Source: Parasalinivibrio latis
Lineage (GTDB): Bacteria; Pseudomonadota; Gammaproteobacteria; Enterobacterales; Vibrionaceae
Length of the DNA: 64,000 bases
Direction: 5' to 3'
NCBI RefSeq assembly: GCF_036825535.1
Contig: NZ_CP098813.1
Coordinates: forward strand, 744,001 to 808,000
Shown: piece after piece, positions 27,915 through 36,184 of the stretch
Layout of the letters: each line of letters opens with the position of its first letter
Numbering within the stretch: position 1 is the first letter of the stretch
The notes under the pieces: generated by a model
Told to the model about the DNA's origin: nothing
Seen by the model: only the letters and a program-made list of their open reading frames with translations
The model's database searches: none
Made by a program: the position numbers and the translations under genes

Positions 27915-28361
27915 TCACTCCAGGGTATCCAGGCGCTCTGACTGGTATATATTCGGCTGCCAAATCTGCATAAGTATCTCTGGTTGGGCAATGGCTTCAA
28001 ATCCAAATTGGGCATAGAGACCATGTGCATCACCTGTTGCTAGCATGATGCGCCGCAACCCCTGAAGGTCTGGGTGTGCCTGGATGGTTGATACCAACCA
28101 TTTACTCAACCCTTTTCCCCTGTGGGCCTCAACCACAAACACATCGGCGAGATAAGCAAAGGTTGCCTTATCCGTCACCATGCGGCCGAAACCAACCAAC
28201 CGGTTTTGACCATCCAGAATGCCAAAGCACAGGGAGTTCTCCAGCCCTTTGCGAAGTGTTGCTTTCGGTATCCCAGCTGACCAGTAACTCTCTGACAGAA
28301 AGCCATGGATGGCTTCGAAGTCCATTTCATTCAGATCTGTCGTTATGCGGTAATCCTGCAT
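27915..28361 (-). CDS. GNAT-family N-acetyltransferase
   Basis: 148 residues. The acetyl-CoA loop is VVEAHRGKGLSKWLV, preceded by the beta strand TFAYLADVFV and followed by YAQFGFEAI. N-terminal FLSESYWSAGIPKATLRKGL is typical of a small orphan GNAT subgroup. Substrate unknown. It lies 27 bp downstream of the methyltransferase-like gene on the same strand and may be cotranscribed. Confidence 0.85.
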   Translation of the reverse strand: MQDYRITTDLNEMDFEAIHGFLSESYWSAGIPKATLRKGLENSLCFGILDGQNRLVGFGRMVTDKATFAYLADVFVVEAHRGKGLSKWLVSTIQAHPDLQGLRRIMLATGDAHGLYAQFGFEAIAQPEILMQIWQPNIYQSERLDTLE

Positions 28362-28388
28362 CTTCTCTACACGTCCTGTATTTGTCTT

Positions 28389-29285
28389 TTAGCTGTTGTT
28401 CAACGCGTCCAGCGCAGTGATGTGTGCCGGGGTGATCCCGCAACATCCTCCTACAATGGTTGCCCCTGCAGTGCACCACTGACGGGCGAAATGCAGGTAT
28501 TCACCGGTTGTGATTTCCCGGGTTTCCTGTAATGCAAGGTTGGCACTGTGCCCCGGATTGATGGGAAGAAATGCATTGGCGTAAGCACCAAGCTGGATCC
28601 CATTGATATTTTGAGCCGAGAGTGTTTTTGCCGTAGATTCCAGCGCGGGTAGCATCACTTCGGGGACTGAACAGTTAAACAAGACAGCGTCTGCGCCGGC
28701 TTCCAGCGCCGCATTAACAGCCTGCTCAACCGGTTCGCCTGAACGCAAAGTTGGTACTTCTTTGCCCTCTTCAATTTGATCACTGAGTGAGAATGCAAAC
28801 CACCTTGGCAGGGTAGAGGTTTCCAAAACCTCAGCGATGGCGCGCATTTCAGCAATGGAGCTGATGGTTTCAGCCAGCCAGAGATCAACGAACTGAGCCT
28901 GATTCTTAACCAGCTTGGACAGAATTGGCAATGCAGTTTCCCGGTTAAACAATTCCGGCTTGTAACTGCCAAGTGGTGGCGGGATACAGCCGGCAACGCT
29001 GGCAGGGCCGTATTCATCCGCAGACTGGCGGGCAATTTCTGCTGCCAGGTGGATAAGCGAATCCCCCCAATCCCGAAACCGTTCTTCACCCAGATGAAAG
29101 GGGACACAGGCGTAGCTGTTAACGGTAATTACACTGCTTCCAGCCTCCAGGAAGTGCTGGTGGGCTTTCTTTACTGCATCCGGTGCTTTAATCAGCGCTT
29201 CGGCGCTCCATTCCGGTTGCCGGAAAGGGGCACCCATTCTCTGGAGCTCCCGCCCCATGCCGCCATCCAGTATGGTTATGCTCAT
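28389..29285 (-). CDS. Homocysteine S-methyltransferase family protein
   Basis: 298 residues from MSITILDGGMGRELQRMG; upstream in-frame codons are not family-like. It is a TIM-barrel methyltransferase whose zinc ligands are the Cys in LFNCSVPE and the pair in VGGCCGITP. The family moves a methyl group from S-methylmethionine, betaine or similar donors to homocysteine. Different enough from E. coli MmuM that the donor is not assigned. Confidence 0.85.
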   Translation of the reverse strand: MSITILDGGMGRELQRMGAPFRQPEWSAEALIKAPDAVKKAHQHFLEAGSSVITVNSYACVPFHLGEERFRDWGDSLIHLAAEIARQSADEYGPASVAGCIPPPLGSYKPELFNRETALPILSKLVKNQAQFVDLWLAETISSIAEMRAIAEVLETSTLPRWFAFSLSDQIEEGKEVPTLRSGEPVEQAVNAALEAGADAVLFNCSVPEVMLPALESTAKTLSAQNINGIQLGAYANAFLPINPGHSANLALQETREITTGEYLHFARQWCTAGATIVGGCCGITPAHITALDALNNS

Positions 29286-29363
29286 CCGTAGTGTTCTGCC
29301 TGACTCTGTAAAATGTCCTTTCCCCAAATACAGCATTCACAGCATTAAAAGGCAATCCCTAAT

Positions 29364-29963
29364 TTATACCCATGCCATCCACACCTGTTGCCAGAGAATG
29401 TCAGTGGCAACCATTAAAAGCAGCATAGAGAGGCTGATATTTAGCACCCGGAAAAACAGGGGGCTGCGGATCAGGTTTCCAAGTCGGGTTCCTAGAAATA
29501 CATAGCTGGACGGAGCGCCAAACGCAAGGAGCGCTAAAGAGACTGACCATACCACAATCATCATTCCCTCAATGTTCGCAGCAGGGAACTGCACTGTGGT
29601 GATTGGCAGGATCGCGATAGGTGCTTTGGGGTTGAGCAGTTGCATAAAAAAGCCAAATTTAAAGCCGGGTAAGTCGGTTTCCCGGACCGTGTCGGTTTTG
29701 ACGGTGGAACGGATGATTTTGACCGCCAGGTAGATGATAAACCCTGCTCCAATCAGGCTAATAACCGGACGGAGGCTTTCAGGTATAAGCAAGGCACCGC
29801 CGAAGCCAAACAGCAGAAAAAGAAACAACATCGCCAGGGCAACACCGGCACAAAATGGGAGCAATACCCGGTAAGGGTGTGACAGGCCTGCTCCAAGGCT
29901 TAGCAAGTTCACAGGGCCGGGGGTGTACATAATGCCGAAGGCATACGCGAATATCTCAACCAT
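29364..29963 (-). CDS. LysE/RhtB-family amino-acid exporter
   Basis: 199-residue inner-membrane protein with about six helices. The family signature near the N-terminus is FGIMYTPGPVNLLSL, and the LLNPKAPI motif is present. Exports an amino acid or derivative. It is 36 bp downstream of an AraC-type regulator on the same strand, which may control it. Confidence 0.85.
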   Translation of the reverse strand: MVEIFAYAFGIMYTPGPVNLLSLGAGLSHPYRVLLPFCAGVALAMLFLFLLFGFGGALLIPESLRPVISLIGAGFIIYLAVKIIRSTVKTDTVRETDLPGFKFGFFMQLLNPKAPIAILPITTVQFPAANIEGMMIVVWSVSLALLAFGAPSSYVFLGTRLGNLIRSPLFFRVLNISLSMLLLMVATDILWQQVWMAWV

Positions 29964-29999
29964 AGTGAGTGGCCTTTGGATTCTGGGTTGGGTTGCCGG

Positions 30000-30830
30000 T
30001 CAGGCGTTGAGAAACAGTTGCTGGTACTGCTTAGGCGTCATGCCATAAATAGGCTTGAAGCGCCGGTTAAAGTGGCTGAGGTCAGAAAATCCATAATCGA
30101 ATGCGACATCATCAATATCTGCCCCGTTTTCCAGTGCCTCTTTGGCACGGTTTATCCGGCAGTTGAGAATATACTGGTGCGGCGTAATACCGAACTGCTG
30201 GCGGAAAAGGCGAAGGTAGTGGTATTTCGAAATACCGGCTTCACGGGATAGGTCATCCAGTGATAGGTTTTTTGTCAGGCTGGCATGGATGAACTCGCGG
30301 CTTTGCCGGAGAAGGCGGTCCGGGCGGCTGATTGTACAGCTTGGTTCAAACCGGCTATAAAGCTGTGCAATACGTTCAGCCAATTGGAAAAGTGCACTCT
30401 CGTGAGCCAGTTTGTCTCCGCTCTGGGCTTCAGTCATTTGGGACAGTGACAGAATATGTCCCCGAAGGGTGGGGTCCTGAATAAGATTGTCCGAAATTTG
30501 AAACTCTTTGTTTGGCCTGATCCCGGCAATGGCGAGCATTGGCTCAAGTTGATCCGGGTGTATATAGAGCATTCGATAGTGAAGGGTGTCAGGGGTTCCG
30601 GCGTGTCCATCATGAACTTCGCCTGGGTTAAATACGATAACGTTGCCGGGTGCGCTGCGGTGAAAAGCGCCACTGGAGAAAAAATCCTGTCTTCCGGCAA
30701 GGGTGACGCCAAAGGAATACTCCTCATGGGCATGTTTGCCGTAACTGAAGTCATTCATCTCCGCCTGTAACGCAGTGACGTTTTCCAACTGGCGGTTTTT
30801 TACAAACTGGAATTGGTTGTCCTGTTTCAT
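30000..30830 (-). CDS. AraC-family transcriptional regulator
   Basis: 276 residues. An N-terminal cupin-like sensor (HAHEEYSFGVTLAG, VIVFNPGEVHDGHAG) precedes the double HTH: LSLDDLSREAGISKYHYLRLFRQQFG and IDDVAFDYGFSDLSHFNRRFKPIYGMTPKQY. The AraC plus LysE exporter pair is a common arrangement in which the exporter substrate is the likely ligand. Confidence 0.9.
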   Translation of the reverse strand: MKQDNQFQFVKNRQLENVTALQAEMNDFSYGKHAHEEYSFGVTLAGRQDFFSSGAFHRSAPGNVIVFNPGEVHDGHAGTPDTLHYRMLYIHPDQLEPMLAIAGIRPNKEFQISDNLIQDPTLRGHILSLSQMTEAQSGDKLAHESALFQLAERIAQLYSRFEPSCTISRPDRLLRQSREFIHASLTKNLSLDDLSREAGISKYHYLRLFRQQFGITPHQYILNCRINRAKEALENGADIDDVAFDYGFSDLSHFNRRFKPIYGMTPKQYQQLFLNA

Positions 30831-31127
30831 CGCCCTTTACCGTTTTAATCCATCGTAGGCTAATCCCGATAAGGAAGACAGTGTAGCGTGCCACTTCTGG
30901 CCTGGCTTGAACAAAATTGCTTATTTTAATATGTCGTATGATGAGTCATCTGTACATTTTCTTTAATAAAACTTACGCCAACATTTCAATGCTGTATGAA
31001 GAATAATATGCAAAGTAGACTTTTAAATTAAAAGTATCCTAAATTTGGCCACAACCGAATTTTCAATGATGAATTGATAAGGCAGTCAGTTGCGGCCATA
31101 TGAGATAATTTTAATGTAGAGTACTGA
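30831..31127. other. Intergenic region with an imperfect long inverted repeat
   Basis: 297 bp, AT-rich. TGGCCACAAC (31046-31055) and GTTGCGGCCA (31089-31098) are inverted copies with one mismatch. No T-run follows and no gene is seen. Confidence 0.45.
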
Positions 31128-32078
31128 TTATTGGGGTTTTCTAAAGATGAGTACAGCTCTGTCATCAAAGCTCACATAGCCATCCTTGATTCCTTTTGTC
31201 GACTTGTGTTCATTCATCATTAAAGGGTCACTATTAATGACAGAAAACAGAGACTCTTCATAAGATTCAATACTGCTTTTTTCCGGATAAAAATATCCAT
31301 CAGAGCTTAACTCAATGACGTTTGGTAATTTCGAAAAATGCCAGGTGTTTATTTTTTCTTCCGGCACATCAAACCCATCTATTGCCCAATATTGAAATAA
31401 TTTTGGTGCATCAACATTGTTTTGGAAATCATATTGCTTTCTCAGCAAAGGAAGAATGTACTCTCTTCCCCAGTCTTTGCTTTTTATTTCATCTTCACTC
31501 AGGCCAAGTGTCTTGAGGGTAAATGAACGAAGTTCGCTGTTTAACACGTCTACAAGCTTTTCTGTTTCCCCGTATTGCTTTCCATCAATACGTGCTTTTG
31601 AATCTCCGATGCTGGCCAGAGTGTTGTTGGTAAGATCGTACCAGACAAGTGTCGATGTCGGTCTGAACAACGGATTGTTTTTGAAATCAATATTTGGGTG
31701 TTTTTTATAAAACTCCTGATAGCTGGTATTTATCTCTCGCACTACTTCTGCGGGTGATAAACCTTTTGGCAGGCTTGCGAAAACACTGTATATAATATCT
31801 CTTGCTACTCTGCCGCCTTTTCTGCCATCATATTTTTCGCCTGATTTATCTGTTGCTCCATCAAATACGGCTAAATAGTAGTCATTGTAAAAAAGTCCGT
31901 CTTCAGTTACGATATTCGCTTTATTTCCTTTTCCTTTTTTTCCTTCGATAAAGTATTCAATACTTCCTTGTGATATTTTATCGTTTGTGATTTTACTGTA
32001 ATTTATATTATCTTCCGCTTGAGATAAAAGCGGAAAAAAAGACAACAATAATGCAGTTGAAAAATATCGTACTTTCAT
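31128..32078 (-). CDS. Exported PP2C-like phosphatase family protein
   Basis: 316 residues. A signal peptide (MKVRYFSTALLLSFFPLLSQA) precedes a domain with PP2C (PPM) features: YLAVFDGATD (71-77, metal-binding Asp-Gly), TLASIGDSKARI (GDS, ~158), ELSSDGYFYP and terminal SFDDRAVLIFR (second metal-binding Asp pair). Bacterial PP2C phosphatases are usually cytoplasmic, so an exported one is unusual. The gene is visibly AT-rich and uses codons unlike the neighbouring uxu genes, suggesting transfer. Phosphatase activity is inferred only from motifs. Confidence 0.6.
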   Translation of the reverse strand: MKVRYFSTALLLSFFPLLSQAEDNINYSKITNDKISQGSIEYFIEGKKGKGNKANIVTEDGLFYNDYYLAVFDGATDKSGEKYDGRKGGRVARDIIYSVFASLPKGLSPAEVVREINTSYQEFYKKHPNIDFKNNPLFRPTSTLVWYDLTNNTLASIGDSKARIDGKQYGETEKLVDVLNSELRSFTLKTLGLSEDEIKSKDWGREYILPLLRKQYDFQNNVDAPKLFQYWAIDGFDVPEEKINTWHFSKLPNVIELSSDGYFYPEKSSIESYEESLFSVINSDPLMMNEHKSTKGIKDGYVSFDDRAVLIFRKPQ

Positions 32079-32158
32079 GATAGGTCCTCTTACACTTAAG
32101 TTGATTTTTTTGAAATAACTAGGTTGCTGGAAAGCAAACTAGTTAGGGGTTTATCAAT

Positions 32159-32184
32159 AAAAAACATTCTTTTGGTTAAAAGAA
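32159..32184 (-). terminator. Possible terminator of uxuA
   Basis: On the minus strand, TTCTTTT, loop AACC, AAAAGAA, then a T-run. It overlaps the uxuA stop codon; the stem is AT-rich and weak. Confidence 0.4.
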
Positions 32185-33354
32185 CATCCTTTTTAGTGCC
32201 AGCTCTAAACCCCTTATTTCGGCAAGTCCTTTTAACCGTCCAATTGCTGAATAGCCAGGATTAGTTTTTTTCTTCAAGTCGTCCAGAATCTGGTGACCAT
32301 GATCAGGTCTCATCGGAATGGGCCGAGAGTCACCAGATTGCAGCCGACGATGTTCTTCGGCTAGGATTTCCTTAACCACGTTATACATATCCACATCACC
32401 CCCTAAATGGGCTGCTTCATGGAATGACAATGGGTTATCTTCCCGCTGGGTTGAACGCAGATGGGTAAAATAGATTCGGTCTCCGTACTTTTTGATCATG
32501 TCGACCAAATCATTGTCTTCGCGTACACCGTATGACCCTGTACACATGGTGATACCGTTCATTTGACTTGGAACAACTTGGGTAAGCCATTCAATATCTT
32601 CAATGGTCGAAATGATGCGGGGGAGACCTAAGATCGGGCGCGGTGGATCATCTGCGTGTACAGCAAGCCGGAGGCCATATTTTTCACATACCGGCACAAT
32701 CTTTTCCAGAAAATAGGCGAGATGCCGGCGAAGTCTGGCTTTATCAATGTGTTGATATTTATCCAGTTGTGCCTGAAAAGCCTCTAAGGTGTACCCTTCT
32801 TCAGCTCCCGGTAAACCTGCAATAATATTCTTTGTCAGCTTTTCAATACCGGTTTCTGACATCTTTTCATAAAACGCTTTTGCTTCAGCTTGTTCTGCGG
32901 CGCTGTAACTGTTTGAGGCTCCGGGCCGCTTTAGAATGCAGAGCTCAAATGCTGCAAAAGCAACTTGGTCAAAACGTAAAGCCCGTGAACCGTCTGGGAG
33001 GGTGTAATCCAGTTCTGTTCTCGTCCAGTCAAGAACCGGCATAAAGTTATAGCAAACTGTATCGATTCCACATTCAGCCAGGTTAGCCAGCGTCTGTTTG
33101 TAGTTTTCTATCCATCGGAGATAGTCCCCACTTTTGGTTTTGATTTCTTCGTGCACCGGTACACTTTCGACGACAGACCAGTTCAGCCCTTTTTCGTTTA
33201 TTAGGGCTTTCCGGGTCAGGATCTCTTCTTTGGGCCACACCTGACCGTTAGGGATGTGGTGCAGTGCCGTAACAATGCCGGTTGCCCCAGCCTGACAGAT
33301 ATCATCAAGTGTGACAGGGTCATTCGGACCGTACCAACGCCAAGTCTGTTCCAT
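32176..33354 (-). CDS. uxuA: Mannonate dehydratase
   Basis: Dehydrates D-mannonate to 2-keto-3-deoxygluconate (KDG), 392 residues, the usual length. Typical UxuA blocks: MEQTWRWYGPNDPVTLDDI, TALHHIPNGQVW, NLAECGIDTVCYNFMPVLDW, LAVHADDPPRPILGLPRI, GDRIYFTHLR and MRPDHGHQI, the last two holding metal-binding residues. It lies 109 bp downstream of uxuR on the same strand. Confidence 0.96.
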   Translation of the reverse strand: MEQTWRWYGPNDPVTLDDICQAGATGIVTALHHIPNGQVWPKEEILTRKALINEKGLNWSVVESVPVHEEIKTKSGDYLRWIENYKQTLANLAECGIDTVCYNFMPVLDWTRTELDYTLPDGSRALRFDQVAFAAFELCILKRPGASNSYSAAEQAEAKAFYEKMSETGIEKLTKNIIAGLPGAEEGYTLEAFQAQLDKYQHIDKARLRRHLAYFLEKIVPVCEKYGLRLAVHADDPPRPILGLPRIISTIEDIEWLTQVVPSQMNGITMCTGSYGVREDNDLVDMIKKYGDRIYFTHLRSTQREDNPLSFHEAAHLGGDVDMYNVVKEILAEEHRRLQSGDSRPIPMRPDHGHQILDDLKKKTNPGYSAIGRLKGLAEIRGLELALKRMFF

Positions 33355-33463
33355 TTTTGTACCTTACTACTCAAATTCTGTGTGCAGAAAGCCTGCCTTG
33401 CGAAATAGTGAAGGCATGTATTTTCCTCTGGTGGGAGGCTTACCGGCTAACTACGGACTTCCG

Positions 33464-34258
33464 TCAATCAGAGTTGATTGAAACTCTCGGCAACTCGTTA
33501 TTTCTGTTTCCATGGTCGATCGGGTATGACTGAAACAGATATCCATCGAAGTTGGGGTCATCGATATCAGAGAGCTCCATCAATCTCTGTTTAACGTTTT
33601 CAAGGTGTTGCCACATGGCTTGTTTGGCGCCAACTGGATCTTTTTTTGTCATGGCAGCGAGAATTGCTCTGTGGTCTCTGTGCCACTCTTTTCTGTAGGC
33701 GGTATCTGTTATCCGGACATGAAGTTGATGCCACATGGGGTTTTCCCGCATCTGCCAAATCTGGCGGAAGAATTCAACCAACACACTGTTGTGGGTTGCC
33801 TCAGCAATAGCGAGGTGGAAATCCCTGTCGCCGTTTTCTTCTTCACCAGTATCTTGGCCTTCAAGCCCTTGCCGTTCCAATTCCAATGCCTGACGCATTT
33901 TGACGATATCATTCGGTGTCGCCTGCAGTGCCGCAAATTCTGCAATGTTACTTTCGAGGAGCTGTCGGGCTTGCAACATTTCAAATGGCCCGGCCATATC
34001 ACTCGTGTCTTGCGGTACCGAATTCGCTTTTGGTAACTGGACTACATAAACCCCTGAGCCCTTGCGAACCTCTATCAGGTTCTCCAGTTCCAGCATTATC
34101 AGCGCCTCGCGGACAACCGTTCGGCTGACGCCCAGCTTTTCAGCAATTTCTCGTTCCGGAGGAAGCCGGTCACCTATCTGATAGTGTCCGTCTTTCAACT
34201 GGTTGCGCAACACCAGTCCTACTTCCTGGTACGGTCTCTTTGGCTCAAAATGCTTCAT
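33464..34258 (-). CDS. uxuR: GntR/FadR-family repressor of hexuronate genes, UxuR-like
   Basis: 264 residues. The N-terminal winged HTH (KRPYQEVGLVLR, RLPPEREIAEKLGVSRTVVR, ALIMLELENLIEVRKGSGVYV) is close to E. coli UxuR/ExuR. The C-terminal FCD helical effector domain (RDFHLAIAEATHN, HRAILAAM) follows. Ligands of the family are fructuronate or mannonate-type intermediates. Four sites resembling the AATTGGT-NN-ACCAATT operator occur next to its own promoter and in the divergent dctP/dctQ region. Confidence 0.9.
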   Translation of the reverse strand: MKHFEPKRPYQEVGLVLRNQLKDGHYQIGDRLPPEREIAEKLGVSRTVVREALIMLELENLIEVRKGSGVYVVQLPKANSVPQDTSDMAGPFEMLQARQLLESNIAEFAALQATPNDIVKMRQALELERQGLEGQDTGEEENGDRDFHLAIAEATHNSVLVEFFRQIWQMRENPMWHQLHVRITDTAYRKEWHRDHRAILAAMTKKDPVGAKQAMWQHLENVKQRLMELSDIDDPNFDGYLFQSYPIDHGNRNNELPRVSINSD

Positions 34259-34315
34259 GATGATATGTCTGAATATTCACATAAGGTCGATAACAGATAT
34301 CATAACAACCAATCA

Positions 34316-34331
34316 TAATTGGTCAACCATT
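34316..34331. promoter_or_regulatory. UxuR-type operator upstream of uxuR
   Basis: AATTGGT CA ACCATTC at 34317-34332 approximates the E. coli UxuR/ExuR palindrome AATTGGT-AT-ACCAATT, in the 129-bp region between dctP and uxuR. It implies autoregulation. Confidence 0.7.
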
Positions 34332-34353
34332 CAGGCGGCGTCATAACTATTTG

Positions 34354-34380
34354 GTGTGCCAGTTAAATGAACTGGCACAC
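34354..34380. other. Perfect 11-bp stem-loop between dctP and uxuR
   Basis: GTGTGCCAGTT (34354-34364), loop AAATG, AACTGGCACAC (34370-34380). No T-run follows on the minus strand. It could partly terminate or stabilise the dctP message so that the binding protein is made in excess. Confidence 0.6.
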
Positions 34381-34387
34381 ATATCAC

Positions 34388-35371
34388 TCATTCTACGGCT
34401 TTGATTCGATCAATCATTTCAGCCAAGTCCGGGTTCTCCTCTTCAATTTTTGCGTACATTGGCTCTACAGCTCTGAGGAACTCGATTTTGTTGGCCTCAA
34501 CAAAGGTTACGTTCATCTTTTCCGCTTTGGCTTTTTCCGTGGCTTCTGATTCCGCCCACAACTTTTTCATCAGTTCGGAAGAATCGGATGCCGCCTTTAA
34601 CAATGCCGCCTGTTGCTCAGACGTCAACTTGTCCAGCGAAGCTGTCGAGATGACCAGCACATCAGGCACCATAGTGTGCTCATCAAAGCTGTAGTATTTG
34701 GCTACTTCACTGTGACGGCTGAGGCTGAATGACGGGATGTTGTTTTCAGCTGCATCAACGACACCTTGTTGTAACGCTGTATACAGCTCACCGTATGCGA
34801 GCGGAGTTGGGTTGCCCCCAAGGGCTTCAACCATTGCAATGGCAGAAGGGCTTGGCTGAACTCGTATTTTGAGACCTTTCAGGTCAGCGGGTGTTTTGAT
34901 GGGCTTTTTCGCATAGAAGCTGCGAGCACCAGCATCATAGTAGGTTACGCCGACAAAGCCTTTGTCACGGGTTGATTCAAGGATTTCACGACCAATTTCG
35001 TTCGACTGAACGGTATGGAAGTGCGCTTTGTCGCGGAACAGGTAGGGGAGGTTGAAAGCAGAATAGATAGGGTCAAATGCTTCAAGCTCCGCTGCGTTGG
35101 ATTTCACCATATCCAGCGCGCCGTTCTGCATAAGCTCCATAGATTCACGTTGTGTACCCAATTGCGCATCAGGGTAGATGCGGATACGTACCTCACCAGC
35201 AGTCAGCTCGCGCACATCTTTAGCCATTTGCGTCATGGCCTTGTGAACAGCGTGGTCACGGTTGTGGTTGTGGCTCAGTTTAAGGGTAGTGGTAGCCATT
35301 GCGTGTGTGGTGCCCAGAGCAAAAACAGTTCCGGCTATCACAGTTATCATCGTCTTACGTAGGTCCATCAT
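34388..35371 (-). CDS. dctP: TRAP transporter solute-binding protein, DctP family
   Basis: Periplasmic receptor of a tripartite sodium-driven importer, 327 residues. A signal peptide (VIAGTVFALGTTHAMA) precedes TTTLKLSHNHNRDHAVH. DctP markers: IYPDAQLGTQRESMELMQNG, LKGLKIRVQPSPSAIAMVEALGGNPTPL, YGELYTALQQGVVDAAEN, with the Arg that grips a carboxylate. RBS GGAGA. Divergent from dctQ-dctM; context points to D-glucuronate or a related hexuronate. Confidence 0.9.
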   Translation of the reverse strand: MMDLRKTMITVIAGTVFALGTTHAMATTTLKLSHNHNRDHAVHKAMTQMAKDVRELTAGEVRIRIYPDAQLGTQRESMELMQNGALDMVKSNAAELEAFDPIYSAFNLPYLFRDKAHFHTVQSNEIGREILESTRDKGFVGVTYYDAGARSFYAKKPIKTPADLKGLKIRVQPSPSAIAMVEALGGNPTPLAYGELYTALQQGVVDAAENNIPSFSLSRHSEVAKYYSFDEHTMVPDVLVISTASLDKLTSEQQAALLKAASDSSELMKKLWAESEATEKAKAEKMNVTFVEANKIEFLRAVEPMYAKIEEENPDLAEMIDRIKAVE

Positions 35372-35465
35372 TACTTCTCCTTTTAATGTCGCTTGGTGTG
35401 TAGGGCACGACTTGTTTTGAACTCATCATGGGTTCACTTATCTACGGCGTCAAAGCTCAATGTTG

Positions 35466-35481
35466 AATTGGTTGACCAAAG
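35466..35481. promoter_or_regulatory. UxuR-type operator 1 in the dctP/dctQ divergent promoter
   Basis: AATTGGT TG ACCAAAG; left arm perfect, right arm partial match to AATTGGT-NN-ACCAATT. Confidence 0.65.
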
Positions 35482-35499
35482 TCACAGTTAAAAGCCTAT

Positions 35500-35515
35500 A
35501 ATTGGTCAACCAATA
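35500..35515. promoter_or_regulatory. UxuR-type operator 2 in the dctP/dctQ divergent promoter
   Basis: AATTGGT CA ACCAATA, nearly perfect. Its centre is 34 bp from operator 1, about three helical turns, which would allow cooperative binding. Confidence 0.8.
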
Positions 35516-35613
35516 TAACTGTGAACCTGCTCACTAGACCGCCAATCATGGGTGTACCTATAATGATGTTATCGAAATGATAAAATGACAGCCGGCCGCC
35601 ATATGATTTGCTT

Positions 35614-35629
35614 TTGTGGTTGACCAATT
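35614..35629. promoter_or_regulatory. UxuR-type operator 3, just upstream of dctQ
   Basis: TTGTGGT TG ACCAATT; right arm perfect. It lies 33 bp upstream of the dctQ start and could block its promoter. Confidence 0.65.
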
Positions 35630-35661
35630 GTCAGGTTGGTTCCATTCAAGGACGTTTATTT

Positions 35662-36168
35662 ATGGACAGATTGGTAGGCTACATCAATCGTGGCTTGGCG
35701 GTGTTTACCGTAAGCTTGTCGACCTTTTTGGTTTTTTGCGTGATCTGGCAGGTCCTTTCCCGATACGTATTAGGCGAACCGAGCACAGTGACTGACGAAC
35801 TGTCGCGGTATCTCTTTATGTGGGTTGCGTTAATTGGTGCTGCATACACCGCAGGGCAAAAGCGTCACCTTGCGATTGACCTGTTGACCATGAAGCTGAC
35901 AGGTACCCGCAAGTTCCTGGTTGAATTGGTTATCCAATTTGCCATTGCGATTTTTGCTATGACTGTGCTGGTTTACGGAGGTACCACATTGGCAGTGAGC
36001 ACACTGGATATGGGGCAGGTTACTCCCGCCTTGGGCGTGCAAATGGGGTATGTGTATTTCTGCTTGCCGGTCAGCGGTGCGCTGATGATTTTTTACTCTT
36101 TCTATTTTGGTTTGCAGAGCATCAGGCAGTGGCGGACGCAGGAAACCGGCGTCGCTGAGTCGAATTAA
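35662..36168 (+). CDS. dctQ: TRAP transporter small membrane subunit, DctQ family
   Basis: 168 residues with four predicted helices. The start MDRLVGYINRG has CAAGGAC upstream; the longer frame overlaps operator 3 and is rejected. DctQ signatures: WQVLSRYVLGEPSTVTDELSRYLFMWVALIGAAY. First gene of the dctQ-dctM-uxuB-uxaC-kdgK-eda operon. Confidence 0.9.
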   Translation: MDRLVGYINRGLAVFTVSLSTFLVFCVIWQVLSRYVLGEPSTVTDELSRYLFMWVALIGAAYTAGQKRHLAIDLLTMKLTGTRKFLVELVIQFAIAIFAMTVLVYGGTTLAVSTLDMGQVTPALGVQMGYVYFCLPVSGALMIFYSFYFGLQSIRQWRTQETGVAESN

Positions 36169-36184
36169 CGTAAAGGATTGAATC

